A stretch of 64,000 nt of DNA, taken from Desulfonatronum thioautotrophicum. Its GTDB lineage: Bacteria; Desulfobacterota; Desulfovibrionia; Desulfovibrionales; Desulfonatronaceae. Every line of letters starts with the position of its first letter. The stretch's first letter is position 1. Position numbers and translations under genes: made by a program. The stretch is from positions 1 to 64,000 of the forward strand of contig NZ_JYNO01000016.1 in the NCBI RefSeq assembly GCF_000934745.1. The letters are read 5' to 3'. Below, piece after piece: positions 24,197 through 32,689 of the stretch. The notes beneath the pieces are model-generated. The model was not told the origin of the DNA and searched no databases. It was given only the letters and a program-made list of their open reading frames with translations.

Positions 24197-25378
24197 ATGG
24201 ATGAAAAGAAATATTTTGTCAGAACACCAATTTTTCCTGTGTATGAAAAAGTCTGTATATTGCTTAACATTTGGAACGGTACACATAAAAAGCATCTTTT
24301 AGCAATGATAAAAGATATCTGGGAACAATCAGGTACGCCGCAGAATCCAGTCGATTGGAGTAATCCTGACGAGTGGATAGATGAACGTCTTACTGGTAAA
24401 TCCCAAGATTTAGCGAAAGCAATATGGGAAAAAAGCAATAAGATTGTTAACCCTCGCCATACGTATGGTTGCTATCTTTTTATAAATAACCACTCTTTAA
24501 TGGAAGTAAGCACTGAAAGTCGATATGTGATTAGTGAAAAAGGTCGCCTATTTCTCGAAAAAGACCCATCTTTATTGAGAAGAATTGACGAAGAAGAAGG
24601 GCTTCCAAAGCTTTTAAGCATTCTTTCTGTGCATTCTCCAGCTAAACGCGGTGACATCCTTGGAGAATGGAGCGAATTTCTTACAGAACATTCAAGGTTT
24701 CAGTCAGCATCCACTTTCAAGGATACCCTTCGCAGAAGACTCGTTAACCTTATTGATAGGGGATATGTTAAAAGAGAAGGTAATACATATATCATCACAA
24801 ATGAAGGGATTGATTATTCTCAAGATACAGAAAGCAGTGCTCCAGAGAAACCTCATAAGGAACTATTGAACGCTGTACGGAATTACAATGAAGTCCAGCT
24901 AACGCTACTCAGGGATGAGTTGGGCAAGATGGACCCGTACAAATTCGAAAGTCTAGTCAAAGATTTACTTGAGGCAATGGACTATGAAGACGTTGAAGTT
25001 ACAAAACAAAGCGGAGATAAGGGCATAGATGTAGTCGCTAACTTCCAGTTTGGAATCACACAGATCAAGGAAGTTGTTCAGGTAAAGAGACAGCAAGGGA
25101 CCATCACTCGTCCAATTTTAGATCAAGTCCGAGGATCGCTGCCTTATTACCAAGCAATAAGAGGGACAATCATTACATTAGGCCGATTCGCTAAAAATTG
25201 CGAAGATGCAGCAATATATCCAGGTGCTGCACCGATCACTTTGATAGATGGAGATAAGTTAGTCGAATTGCTCTTGAAGCATGGTGTCGGGTTAAAGAAA
25301 AAACAGGTAACGCTTGTCGAGGTTGATGAAAGTTACTTTGAATCGAAAGGTGAAGATTGCGAAATTGAGAGCTGTTGA
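24197..25378 (+). CDS. Mrr-type restriction endonuclease
   Basis: 393 residues, starting 22 bases after the Cas6-like stop. Residues about 1-235 contain winged-helix-like segments (SAKRGDILGEWSEFL, LRRRLVNLIDRGYVKREG). Residues about 245-365 form the Mrr catalytic domain: FESLVKDLLEAMDYEDVEV, GDKGIDVVANF (Asp of PD-(D/E)xK near 275), VVQVKRQQG (Glu/Gln-x-Lys near 295) and IITLGRFAKNCEDAA. Mrr enzymes cut modified DNA. The last 30 residues are acidic with a Cys. The domain order (wHTH then Mrr_cat) is the usual one. Location right behind the CRISPR effector genes suggests a DNA-cutting accessory, possibly only a defence-island neighbour. Confidence 0.85.
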   Translation: MDEKKYFVRTPIFPVYEKVCILLNIWNGTHKKHLLAMIKDIWEQSGTPQNPVDWSNPDEWIDERLTGKSQDLAKAIWEKSNKIVNPRHTYGCYLFINNHSLMEVSTESRYVISEKGRLFLEKDPSLLRRIDEEEGLPKLLSILSVHSPAKRGDILGEWSEFLTEHSRFQSASTFKDTLRRRLVNLIDRGYVKREGNTYIITNEGIDYSQDTESSAPEKPHKELLNAVRNYNEVQLTLLRDELGKMDPYKFESLVKDLLEAMDYEDVEVTKQSGDKGIDVVANFQFGITQIKEVVQVKRQQGTITRPILDQVRGSLPYYQAIRGTIITLGRFAKNCEDAAIYPGAAPITLIDGDKLVELLLKHGVGLKKKQVTLVEVDESYFESKGEDCEIESC

Positions 25379-26028
25379 TTCAAAAATATTATTTATTCCT
25401 AATGTTGACCATTAAAATTTCGCCTTCTTTTTCGTATTGGCACAAGCCTTTAAGCAACCTCTATGAAGGTGGTTTAACAATTCATTTTTTTGATGATGAT
25501 GAAAAATCAACAGTAGGTTCATCATATAAATTGGAAATCACTTTTGAATGCCTTCCTATACCAGAATCAATACCAGCAGTTCCGATAGATAAAGTTGATT
25601 CAGATCTTCTTGTTAGAACACTAAAGAAAGTTAAAGTATATCCTCTTGGAGACTTCCGGAGAGGTTTAGACGGAACATCATTTTACCTAGCTATCGAGCA
25701 AGGGCCTACAAAGGCGGAATTCACTTGGTGGTCTAAATTGCCAAAGCAGTGGCAAATGTTCCGGGCAATTTTCACTGAGATGTCATTTTTATTGCACAAG
25801 ACATTTCCAAGCTACAATTTTCAATTACTACCAGAAAGCGAAGTTGACCCTGAAGGTGCTATAAATGAGAGATATATCGTCTGTTTGGAGTGTGGATCAA
25901 ATTTCAGAAGCCTCACAGAAAAGCATGTTGCATCTCATTTCTTGACCTTAGATGAATACCGTGAAAAGTGGGGATATGATAAAGATACATGTTTAGCTGC
26001 AAAACACACTTCTAAACCCAATAATTAA
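25375..26028 (+). CDS. Protein with C-terminal MucR/Ros-type zinc finger
   Basis: 217 residues if the TTG at 25375 (overlapping the Mrr stop as TTGA) is used; ATG 25402 is an alternative with no ribosome site. The C-terminal 50 residues read VCLECGSNFRSLTEKHVASH, FLTLDEYREKWGY and LAAKHTSK, which matches the MucR/Ros zinc-finger domain that binds DNA as a regulator in alphaproteobacteria and in phages. The N-terminal 150 residues are beta-rich and unrecognised (a Trp-rich region KAEFTWWSKLPKQWQMF). Possibly the regulator or DNA-binding partner of Mrr, since the genes overlap. Confidence 0.7.
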   Translation: MIQKYYLFLMLTIKISPSFSYWHKPLSNLYEGGLTIHFFDDDEKSTVGSSYKLEITFECLPIPESIPAVPIDKVDSDLLVRTLKKVKVYPLGDFRRGLDGTSFYLAIEQGPTKAEFTWWSKLPKQWQMFRAIFTEMSFLLHKTFPSYNFQLLPESEVDPEGAINERYIVCLECGSNFRSLTEKHVASHFLTLDEYREKWGYDKDTCLAAKHTSKPNN

Positions 26029-26097
26029 GGGATGTTTAGATATTTTTAGTAGCAAAATATCCGTAATCAATTTCCTGGCTCTCATGATCCCAGAAGG

Positions 26098-27375
26098 TTA
26101 CAACACCCTCGGCAACTCCTTCCAATCCGTCGTGTATCTTGGGCTCAAATGCGCTTGCCGCATCACCCAGCGCTGGCCCGTGCCTTCAGCGCCAACCCGC
26201 ATGGTCATCGCTCCCCACTTGGCATTGACCTTGTCCATGACCTCCATCAGGGCCTTGCTCCGAGCCCTGTCTTTTGGCGACGGCTCGAACAGGTTCAGCC
26301 TGCGGCCTTGCTCCTTCTCGATTCCGAAGACCATCACCCCGGCCTTGCGGTACTCGTAGCCTGACCTGAATATCTGCTCCAGAACTCTCTGGGCCGCCCG
26401 GATCAGGTCCGGCGTATGGCTTGAGGGAAGGGCCAGGGAGACGGTGGCCGCGTTGCTATACTGCGGTCTGTCCAGGCGAAAACGGTCCGTGAGTAAAAAA
26501 ACCTGAAGTTGCCCAGCCACGCACTTCTGCCCGCGCAATCTTTCCCCGACCCTGGCTGCATAGCCACAAACGATCTGCTCAAGCTGTTCATTGTCCGTGA
26601 CCGCCTTTGCGAAGGTCCGTGAACAGACGATGCTCTTGGGTGTTGCCACGGTCTGATCCAGCGGAATGCACGGGATGCCCTGAAGCTCCAGCAGGGTATG
26701 CATGCCGTTGACGGTCATCCGCTTCTTCACCCAATCTTTGTCCAGCTTGCTGAATTGCAAAGCATTGCGAATCCCGAACTCGCGCAGCTTCTTGCTGTAC
26801 CGACTGCCGATGCCCCAAACGTCCTCGATCTCGATTCCGGCCAGAATCCGGACCTGGTCTGGATAATCCACAAGACTGAAGGTCCCGCCGTGCTCTGGAC
26901 TTTTTTTGGCCACCCGGTTGGCAATCTTGGCAAGGGTCTTGGTCGGGCCGATGCCGATGGAGACGGGAATGCCCGTCCACTGGAGGACCGTGGCCCTGAT
27001 CTCGCGAGCCAGGTCCAAGGGATGGTCATGCATTCGATCCAGACGCAGAAAAGCCTCGTCGATGGAGTAGATCTCCATATCCGGAGTGAACCGGGCGGCT
27101 GTATCCATCACGCGACGGGACATGTCGCCATACAAAACGAAGTTGGAGGAAAAAACGTGAACGCTGTGCTTTTTGAACAGCGGCTGGAATTTGAACGCCG
27201 GCGCGCCCATGGGAATGTTCAGAGCTTTGGCCTCGTTGGAGCGGGCAATCACGCAGCCGTCGTTGTTGGACAGAACGACAATGGGTTTGCCCCGCAGCTT
27301 CGGGTTGAACGCTCGCTCGCAGGAAGCGTAGAAATTGTTGCAGTCCAGTAGGGCAAAGATCGTCGAGGGCGGCAT
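26098..27375 (-). CDS. umuC: DNA polymerase V subunit UmuC
   Basis: About 425 residues from the ATG at 27375. Y-family motifs: IFALLDCNNFYASCERAFNP (palm Asp), VVLSNNDGCVIARSNEAK, YSIDEAFLRL (catalytic Asp-Glu), and GIGPTKTLAKIANRVAK. The little-finger region and the C-terminal DUF4113-like end (WGAMTMRVGAEGTGQRW, MRQAHLSPRYTTDW) are intact. UmuC with UmuD' copies past DNA lesions. The start is two bases after the SRAP stop, so SRAP and umuC form an operon. UmuD is encoded 5 kb away at 32025 rather than beside it. The frame extends into the SRAP gene, but the upstream part is not conserved. Confidence 0.93.
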   Translation of the reverse strand: MPPSTIFALLDCNNFYASCERAFNPKLRGKPIVVLSNNDGCVIARSNEAKALNIPMGAPAFKFQPLFKKHSVHVFSSNFVLYGDMSRRVMDTAARFTPDMEIYSIDEAFLRLDRMHDHPLDLAREIRATVLQWTGIPVSIGIGPTKTLAKIANRVAKKSPEHGGTFSLVDYPDQVRILAGIEIEDVWGIGSRYSKKLREFGIRNALQFSKLDKDWVKKRMTVNGMHTLLELQGIPCIPLDQTVATPKSIVCSRTFAKAVTDNEQLEQIVCGYAARVGERLRGQKCVAGQLQVFLLTDRFRLDRPQYSNAATVSLALPSSHTPDLIRAAQRVLEQIFRSGYEYRKAGVMVFGIEKEQGRRLNLFEPSPKDRARSKALMEVMDKVNAKWGAMTMRVGAEGTGQRWVMRQAHLSPRYTTDWKELPRVL

Positions 27376-27377
27376 GG

Positions 27378-28064
27378 TCAACCTTGGTTTTCGTCCGGCA
27401 GCAGGACCGGGACGATGCAATCCGGATCGTTGTTTTTCGGGCTGTTGACCCTGGTACTCACCGGTTGAATATGGGTTGGTGTATCAGCGTAAGGCTGAAG
27501 CATGACGTCAATCTGTTCCCGGCGGCTCTCAGGCGATAGCCATGTCGAATAATCCTCGGGTTTGATGATCACCGGCATCCGGTCGTGGATGGTCGCCACG
27601 ACCTCATTGGCGCTGGTGGTCAAGATGGCGCAGGAATCGATGATTTCACTCGTCTTCGGGTTCTTCCAGGACTCCCAGATACCGACCATGGAGAACAGTT
27701 CCAGGTTTTCAAAGCGAACCAGAAACGGTTGTTTCCTGGCTCCGGACTTCTTCCACTCCAGGAACCCGTTGGCCGGGATCAGGCAGCGACGGCTTCTGAT
27801 GGCGGATCGAAAACTGGGCTTCTCCCAAACGGTTTCCGAGCGAGCGTTGATGCTTCTCGGCGATTTAATCACGTCTTTCGTCCATGAAGGGATAAATCCC
27901 CACTGGAACCTGACGAGTTTTCTACCCGTTGATTGCCCGACTACAGCCACGATATCCTGGCCAGGAGCGATGTTGTAGCTCGCCGGAATGGAAATGTCCG
28001 AATCCGCCAGATCGTAATGATCAGCAAGGGAAAGAGTTATCCACAGCACAAAGCGGCCACACAT
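27378..28064 (-). CDS. SRAP (HMCES/YedK-like) abasic-site protein
   Basis: 228 residues. It begins MCGRF, so after Met removal Cys2 is the nucleophile that crosslinks abasic DNA. Other family motifs are YNIAPGQ, RFQWGFIPSW, NARSETVWEKPSF, RRCLIPANGFLEWKK, CAILTTSANEVV, IHDRMPVII and WLSPE. SRAP proteins shield single-stranded abasic sites during replication. In bacteria the gene is often near SOS polymerases, as here (two bases before umuC). Length is normal. Confidence 0.93.
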   Translation of the reverse strand: MCGRFVLWITLSLADHYDLADSDISIPASYNIAPGQDIVAVVGQSTGRKLVRFQWGFIPSWTKDVIKSPRSINARSETVWEKPSFRSAIRSRRCLIPANGFLEWKKSGARKQPFLVRFENLELFSMVGIWESWKNPKTSEIIDSCAILTTSANEVVATIHDRMPVIIKPEDYSTWLSPESRREQIDVMLQPYADTPTHIQPVSTRVNSPKNNDPDCIVPVLLPDENQG

Positions 28065-28106
28065 CGGTGTCTCCTAACCTGCAAGATTCTGTCAGTTGTT
28101 GGTGCT

Positions 28107-28292
28107 CTATCCGGCGTTGAACTCTGCAACCGTTTTGGCATACTCGTCGTTTAGCCTGTCCATTGATTTCAATTCAGCCCAACCTTCGATAACCTGAACG
28201 GAGAAGGCGGTAAGTCTTTCCCTGAACTCCCTAACATTTAGGCGGTGCAGGACAAAACGTGATTCTTGCGAAGCGGAAATGAAAAATCCCAT
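28107..28292 (-). CDS. Small hypothetical protein (61 aa)
   Basis: The start at 28292 has a good GAGGAG ribosome site seven bases upstream. The frame extends upstream, but that part is a shadow of the divergent exonuclease gene. The protein (MGFFISASQESRFVLHRLNV then a helix LTAFSVQVIEGWAELKSM) is probably cytosolic and helical. It lies upstream of SRAP on the same strand, about 40 bases away, and might be the first gene of that operon. Not recognised. Confidence 0.5.
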   Translation of the reverse strand: MGFFISASQESRFVLHRLNVREFRERLTAFSVQVIEGWAELKSMDRLNDEYAKTVAEFNAG

Positions 28293-28360
28293 GAACAATG
28301 CTCCTCTAAAGGTTTCATGAAATAACGCAATGCGAATCCAACCTACAAAGTGAAAACGCA

Positions 28361-29074
28361 ATGACTCGAAAATACTTATCCTTTGACATTGAAACGGCCA
28401 AAATCCTGCCTCAACAGACGCGAGACATCCATGCATTCCGGCCCTTGGGCATCACCTGTGCGGCGGCGGTTGCCCAGGATCAGGAGAACCCGTATCTATT
28501 CTACTCCAAAACTGCCTCCGGCGCGTATGCCCCTCGGATGACTCCCGAAGATATGGGACGGATGATCGACTTTTTGCTGGAACAGATGGCTGCCGGGTAC
28601 ACGGTTCTGACGCACAACGGCCTTGGTTTCGACTTCGATATTTTGGCCGAGGAAACGGGCCGTATTGTCGATTGCAGCGCCATTGCCCTGGATCATGTGG
28701 ACACCATGTTCCACTTCTTTTGTTGCAAAGGCTTCGCCGTATCGCTCAATGCCGCTGCCACGGCTTTGGGTATTGCCAAAACTGAGGAAGCAGGCGGGGC
28801 GATCGCTCCCGTATTGTGGCTGCAAGGCGAACACGATCGCGTGTTGCGGTATGTGGCTAATGACTGCCGAATGACCCTGGAAATCGCGGTGACCAGCGAA
28901 CGAAAAGGCCGACTGAAATGGGTCACGAAAAAGGGCGTAACAAGCGAGCTTCTCCTAAGAGACGGCTGGTTTAAGGTCAAGGACGCGATGAAGCTCGGTC
29001 TGCCGGACATATCCTGGCTGGACAACCCTTGGCCCAGAGAAAAGTTCACGGGATGGCTTATGAACGAGCCATGA
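28361..29074 (+). CDS. DEDD-family 3'-5' exonuclease (DnaQ/PolB-like)
   Basis: 237 residues. Motif I is SFDIET (residues 7-12, Asp and Glu), motif II is LTHNGLGFDFDIL near residue 83, and motif III is YVANDCRMTLEIA near 166, with the final Asp. This is an RNase H-fold exonuclease, most like stand-alone PolB-type 3'-5' exonuclease domains. No polymerase domain is attached. It is divergently oriented to the SRAP-umuC operon, so the 68-bp gap may hold promoters for both. Substrate, DNA or RNA, is not determined. Confidence 0.8.
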   Translation: MTRKYLSFDIETAKILPQQTRDIHAFRPLGITCAAAVAQDQENPYLFYSKTASGAYAPRMTPEDMGRMIDFLLEQMAAGYTVLTHNGLGFDFDILAEETGRIVDCSAIALDHVDTMFHFFCCKGFAVSLNAAATALGIAKTEEAGGAIAPVLWLQGEHDRVLRYVANDCRMTLEIAVTSERKGRLKWVTKKGVTSELLLRDGWFKVKDAMKLGLPDISWLDNPWPREKFTGWLMNEP

Positions 29075-29133
29075 AATACTGCCGCCGAGTCCATGAACAG
29101 GCCCAGGCGGCAGCAGGGGGATGAGACAGTTTA

Positions 29134-29682
29134 TCAGTCAGAACTGATTTCAATCTGCCTGGCACTGGCTGGCAGAGTCTTTTGGCGTGGTATGGCGATT
29201 TTCAGAACGCCTTGCTTGAATGAGGCCTTGATGTCGTCCTTGGCGCAGTCATCCGGAAGTGACAATACTCTCTGGAAACTCCCGTAACTGCGCTCCATGC
29301 GGTAGTAGCCCTTGCCCTTGTCTTCATGCTCGTGACGCTTTTCTCCGCGTATGATCAGGCTGTCGTCCCGCAGCTCGATGTTCAGGTCTTTTTCGTCCAC
29401 TCCGGGCAGCTCAACGGAAATCTGGTACTGATTGTCTGATCCGCTGACATCCAGCTGCGGTTTAAGGACCCCTTCCAGGCCGGTTGAATGTTCGGGAAGA
29501 TCGCGTAACATGTCCCATCGTGGGTAGCCACGGACCATTGTATCGAAAAGCCTGTCGACTTCCGAATGAATACGATCCCGAGGCGACCCTGTCTGCATGG
29601 TCGGAGCGTGCTGCACGGGCACGGATTTTTCCTGCTCTTCCTTTTTGAACCAGTTCCAGGGATTCAGTTTCGAAATATTCAT
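29134..29682 (-). CDS. Hsp20 small heat shock protein
   Basis: 182 residues. The alpha-crystallin domain spans about 75-175: PQLDVSGSDNQYQISVELPG, VDEKDLNIEL, LIIRGEKRHEHEDKGKGYYRMERSYGSFQRVLSLP (a shortened quotation: GEKRHEH and RSYGSFQRVLSLP), then FKQGVLKIAIPR. It acts as an ATP-independent holdase in the cytosol. An AGGAGG ribosome site lies six bases before the ATG. The N-terminal 70 residues are longer than the minimal family and Trp-rich. Confidence 0.92.
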   Translation of the reverse strand: MNISKLNPWNWFKKEEQEKSVPVQHAPTMQTGSPRDRIHSEVDRLFDTMVRGYPRWDMLRDLPEHSTGLEGVLKPQLDVSGSDNQYQISVELPGVDEKDLNIELRDDSLIIRGEKRHEHEDKGKGYYRMERSYGSFQRVLSLPDDCAKDDIKASFKQGVLKIAIPRQKTLPASARQIEISSD

Positions 29683-29903
29683 AACATCCTCCTATAATTG
29701 ATTTTAATTGAAAATAAAACATCCGATGGTCATGTCAAGACGAAATATCCGTGGAACCTTGGGGCAGGGCATAGCCAGCCTTTCTGCCGGTTTTCACTGG
29801 GGGTGTCCGATTCCAGACTTTCGTGATGCTGGTTCAGCGTCTGAACACCATGTCGGATGTCGATCTCACCACACCTTAACCCAACATAAAAGTAATCACA
29901 GGT

Positions 29904-30890
29904 ATGTTTCCAAATTCGCATCAGGTCATTAGGCCAGGAGAACCGATTATCTTCATCGGAGGCGGCACAATTGAGGATTACACCGCTGCCGCGTTGCTGT
30001 TCACGATGGAAGATATTGATTACCGTGGCAACATCACGACCAATGCGGATTGCATCTACAACTTTGCCATGCAGAATCAGTGGAAACTCCAGGCCTATCT
30101 CGGGGTACCCGACTATCCCATTACCCTGAGCGAGGCGAGGGCCTGGAACCCTTTTCCGATGGAATACCGGAAGGATTCCATCAAGGTACACCAATTGCCA
30201 CTTCTTGATGAGCATCCCGAGAATCCGGACTGGCCTTCTGGATATGTCCACGGAGAAACTTTCCTGAAAGACCAACTTCACGCGGCTATTGCAGACAAGG
30301 TGCCCCTGACCCTGCTCATTACCAACCCTTTGACCCCACTGACCACCGTGCTTCAGAAAGATCCGGAGTTGGCCCAAGGGATCAAGCGGGTGATCTGGAT
30401 GGGCGGGGCCGTTCACGCGCCCGGCAATCTGGACCCTGACACCATTCCCGCCGAGATAGCCAATCCCAAAGCCGAATGGAACGTTTTCTGGGACCCATAT
30501 GCCGTTGATTGGATATTTCAGGAGACAGATCTTTCTATTATACTTTGCCCGCTTGACGTCACGAGCCAGGCCAAGCTGACGCCGCGGTTTCTGTCCATGT
30601 TACAGTCACAGGGGCAAGAATCTCGTTATTCGCGAATCGTTCATAGCCTCTACAGCCTCGTGGAAGGCCAGCCATTCTTTGAAATGTGGAACTCCCTTGC
30701 CGCTGTCTATCTCGCCAAGCCGGACCTCTTTGACCCGCCAGTCTCGATGACCTTTCGCGTTGAGACCGAGGGATTCATGCAGGGTGCGCTTGTCCAAGAC
30801 CCTGAGGGCAGGCGGCTTGATGTCGTTTTGAACATCAAGGATAAAGATGCCTTTTACGAGTATGTGCTGAACAGATTGAAACAGAATTGA
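29904..30890 (+). CDS. Nucleoside hydrolase-like protein with altered metal site
   Basis: 328 residues with the nucleoside-hydrolase layout: an N-terminal strand IIFIGGGTIEDYTAAALLF, then ITNPLTPLTTVL, VIWMGGAV, AEWNVFWDPYAVDWIF and LCPLDVTSQAKLT. Authentic enzymes start DTDPGxDD and carry a C-terminal His-Asp; here the Asp cluster is GGGTIEDY and the C-terminal region reads WNSLAAVYLAKPDLF. The calcium-binding and catalytic Asp residues are therefore mostly missing. It may be a binding-only or divergent enzyme. The NYN-cold-shock gene follows 36 bases downstream. Confidence 0.7.
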   Translation: MFPNSHQVIRPGEPIIFIGGGTIEDYTAAALLFTMEDIDYRGNITTNADCIYNFAMQNQWKLQAYLGVPDYPITLSEARAWNPFPMEYRKDSIKVHQLPLLDEHPENPDWPSGYVHGETFLKDQLHAAIADKVPLTLLITNPLTPLTTVLQKDPELAQGIKRVIWMGGAVHAPGNLDPDTIPAEIANPKAEWNVFWDPYAVDWIFQETDLSIILCPLDVTSQAKLTPRFLSMLQSQGQESRYSRIVHSLYSLVEGQPFFEMWNSLAAVYLAKPDLFDPPVSMTFRVETEGFMQGALVQDPEGRRLDVVLNIKDKDAFYEYVLNRLKQN

Positions 30891-30926
30891 AAAAAAAACC
30901 AAGAAGACCAAAAGCGAATCCTAAAA

Positions 30927-31808
30927 ATGATCACCACGACCAGCCTGACCAAGATAGGCATTTTTTATGACGGCAATTTCTTCTTTCATGTCAGCAACCA
31001 TTACCTTTACGACCATCCACGCCGCTCTCGAATCAGCATAACCGGAATTCACCAGTTCATCGTTCATGAAGTGGCCCGCCAGGAAGAGCGTCCGGTCAAG
31101 CATTGCAAGATCGTGGACATGCACTATTTCCGGGGCCGCGTCGCCGCCTATGACGCGCAAGCCCGCGACCTGCTTCTCAAGGAGCGGATCTTCGACGACA
31201 TCTTGATGAAAGAAGGAGTTATTACCCATTATCTGCCCTTATCCCCAGAAGGGGAAAAAGGCATCGATGTCTGGCTGGCCCTGGAAGCCTTTGAACTTGC
31301 CATTTTCAAAAAGTACGACGTAATTGCCCTGATCGGCTGCGATGGCGACTATCTTCCGCTGGTACGAAAGCTGAACACCATCGGTGCTCGAGTCATGGTT
31401 CTGGGCTGTGACTTCGAATACACGGATCAGTTCGGAAACCATCGAGCGACCAAGACATCCCAAGCCCTGCTGGAGAGCGCGACGTATCCGATTCTGCTCA
31501 ACCAGGTCACCGATGACCCGGATCGCCAGGATGATGCGCTGGTCCGCAACCTGTTCGTCAATGAAAAATATCGACAAATTGCCACTCCGGCACCAGACCT
31601 GCAAAAGGGCACAGTGGTCTCAAACCAGGGAGGTTACGGATTTATCCGTCCCGACAACGGAGGTGAAAATCTGTTTTTTCATTACAGTGAAACGGGTGAG
31701 GTGGACATGGATGATTTTGAGGTCGGCAGCAGGGTATCCTTCTATGCGACAAGTACGGCCAAGGGACCAAGCGCGGTCAAGGTTGAAATCCTTCCACAAA
31801 GCTTATGA
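30927..31808 (+). CDS. NYN-domain protein with C-terminal cold-shock domain
   Basis: 293 residues. The NYN/LabA-like domain (about 8-195) has IGIFYDGNFFFHV, GIDVWLALEAFELAIF and IALIGCDGDYLPLVRKLN with the conserved Asp residues. Residues about 228-293 form a cold-shock domain: GTVVSNQGGYGFIRPDN and ENLFFHYSE, with the FIRPD and LFFHYS RNA-binding motifs. The combination points to an RNA-binding ribonuclease. It is close to the nucleoside hydrolase-like gene and to the small CxxC protein 15 bases downstream. Confidence 0.85.
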   Translation: MITTTSLTKIGIFYDGNFFFHVSNHYLYDHPRRSRISITGIHQFIVHEVARQEERPVKHCKIVDMHYFRGRVAAYDAQARDLLLKERIFDDILMKEGVITHYLPLSPEGEKGIDVWLALEAFELAIFKKYDVIALIGCDGDYLPLVRKLNTIGARVMVLGCDFEYTDQFGNHRATKTSQALLESATYPILLNQVTDDPDRQDDALVRNLFVNEKYRQIATPAPDLQKGTVVSNQGGYGFIRPDNGGENLFFHYSETGEVDMDDFEVGSRVSFYATSTAKGPSAVKVEILPQSL

Positions 31809-31823
31809 GCAAGGGAGGCCATA

Positions 31824-32009
31824 ATGGCTGAAAACTGCGCCAAGTGTAAGTTCAGAGCAAAATATGATCAGAACCCCCGGTCCCTTCTGGGACGCTTCTG
31901 GCGCTGGCACATCAATTTTTGTCCGGGTTTCAAAAAATACTTCACAGGGCTGTCCCGCCTGGAGCAGATGAAGGCCTCTGTGCGCTACAACTTCAGAAAG
32001 TACCTGTAG
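31824..32009 (+). CDS. Small CxxC protein (61 aa)
   Basis: The protein begins MAENCAKCKFRAKYDQNPRS and has LGRFWRWHINFCPGFKKY, then a charged tail. The CAKC pair and the WRWHxxFCPGxKKY core occur in small conserved proteins of sulfate reducers. The third Cys could complete a metal site. There is no signal peptide. It is 15 bases behind the NYN-cold-shock gene and likely co-transcribed. Function unknown. Confidence 0.7.
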   Translation: MAENCAKCKFRAKYDQNPRSLLGRFWRWHINFCPGFKKYFTGLSRLEQMKASVRYNFRKYL

Positions 32010-32024
32010 CAAGAAGGCCGGGGC

Positions 32025-32459
32025 TCAAACCAATTTTCGGATCACGCTGTTCACCACGCCCCAGACTTCGCAGTCCATCTCCGAGGTGATCTCAATGTCC
32101 TTGAAGTCGCTGTTGGCCGGGACGAGGTAGGCCTTGCCGTGGCGCAGCAATAAGGTCTTGACCGTGAACTCCCCATGGACGATGGCCACGACCACCGAGC
32201 CACTGATCGGTTCCAGGGACTTGTCCACGACGAGCATGTCCCCGTCGAAGATGCCTGCGTCTTTCATGGACTGGCCGCTGACCCGGACCAGGAATGTGGC
32301 TGGCGGGTTCCTGACCAGGTACTCGTTCAGATCCAGGCGCTTTTCCAGGAAGTCCTCGGCGGGCGAGGGAAAGCCAGCGGGCAGCCGGCACAGCAGCAAG
32401 GGCGTTTTCAGCATGGTGCGCCGTACCAGACGGGCTACTTGGCCAAGATTTCTCCTCAT
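32025..32459 (-). CDS. umuD: UmuD-like SOS mutagenesis protein (S24 peptidase)
   Basis: 144 residues from the ATG at 32459 (the frame extends upstream without homology). CRLPAGFPSPAED contains the Ala-Gly self-cleavage site, SGQSMKDAGIFDGDMLVVD the nucleophile Ser, and EFTVKTLLL the catalytic Lys. RecA filaments trigger cleavage to UmuD', which joins UmuC. umuC itself is 5 kb away on the same strand. A zinc-ribbon gene and an S24 repressor gene lie just upstream on the same strand, suggesting a small SOS-like operon. Confidence 0.9.
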   Translation of the reverse strand: MRRNLGQVARLVRRTMLKTPLLLCRLPAGFPSPAEDFLEKRLDLNEYLVRNPPATFLVRVSGQSMKDAGIFDGDMLVVDKSLEPISGSVVVAIVHGEFTVKTLLLRHGKAYLVPANSDFKDIEITSEMDCEVWGVVNSVIRKLV

Positions 32460-32482
32460 GAAAACGCCCCGATGCCGCTCAT

Positions 32483-32641
32483 CTACTTCAGGTTGTCGAT
32501 ATTGATGGGCTTGCCGCAGTTCGGGCAACGCATCAGCTTAATCATTTTGGCCCTGGGCTGATACAAGTGCCGAACCCCTTTGTTCGTGATCACATACGCC
32601 ACGGTTACTGGATGACCGCATTCGCAATACCGCTGTTGCAT
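32483..32641 (-). CDS. Small zinc-ribbon protein (52 aa)
   Basis: The ATG at 32641 has AAGGGA seven bases upstream; the frame continues to 32677. The protein reads QQRYCECGHPVTVAYVITNK and later KLMRCPNCGKPINI: a CxC and a CxxC pair about 28 residues apart, a zinc ribbon. It ends 23 bases before the umuD start and follows the repressor gene. It could be a nucleic-acid-binding accessory. Not recognised beyond the ribbon. Confidence 0.65.
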   Translation of the reverse strand: MQQRYCECGHPVTVAYVITNKGVRHLYQPRAKMIKLMRCPNCGKPINIDNLK

Positions 32642-32689
32642 GATGTTTCCCTTGCATTTACTAATGTTAATGGTCAAGATAAAAAAATA

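Noticed and set aside
26698-27351. Plus-strand ORF of 217 residues opposite umuC
   Set aside because: It is the antisense shadow of umuC.
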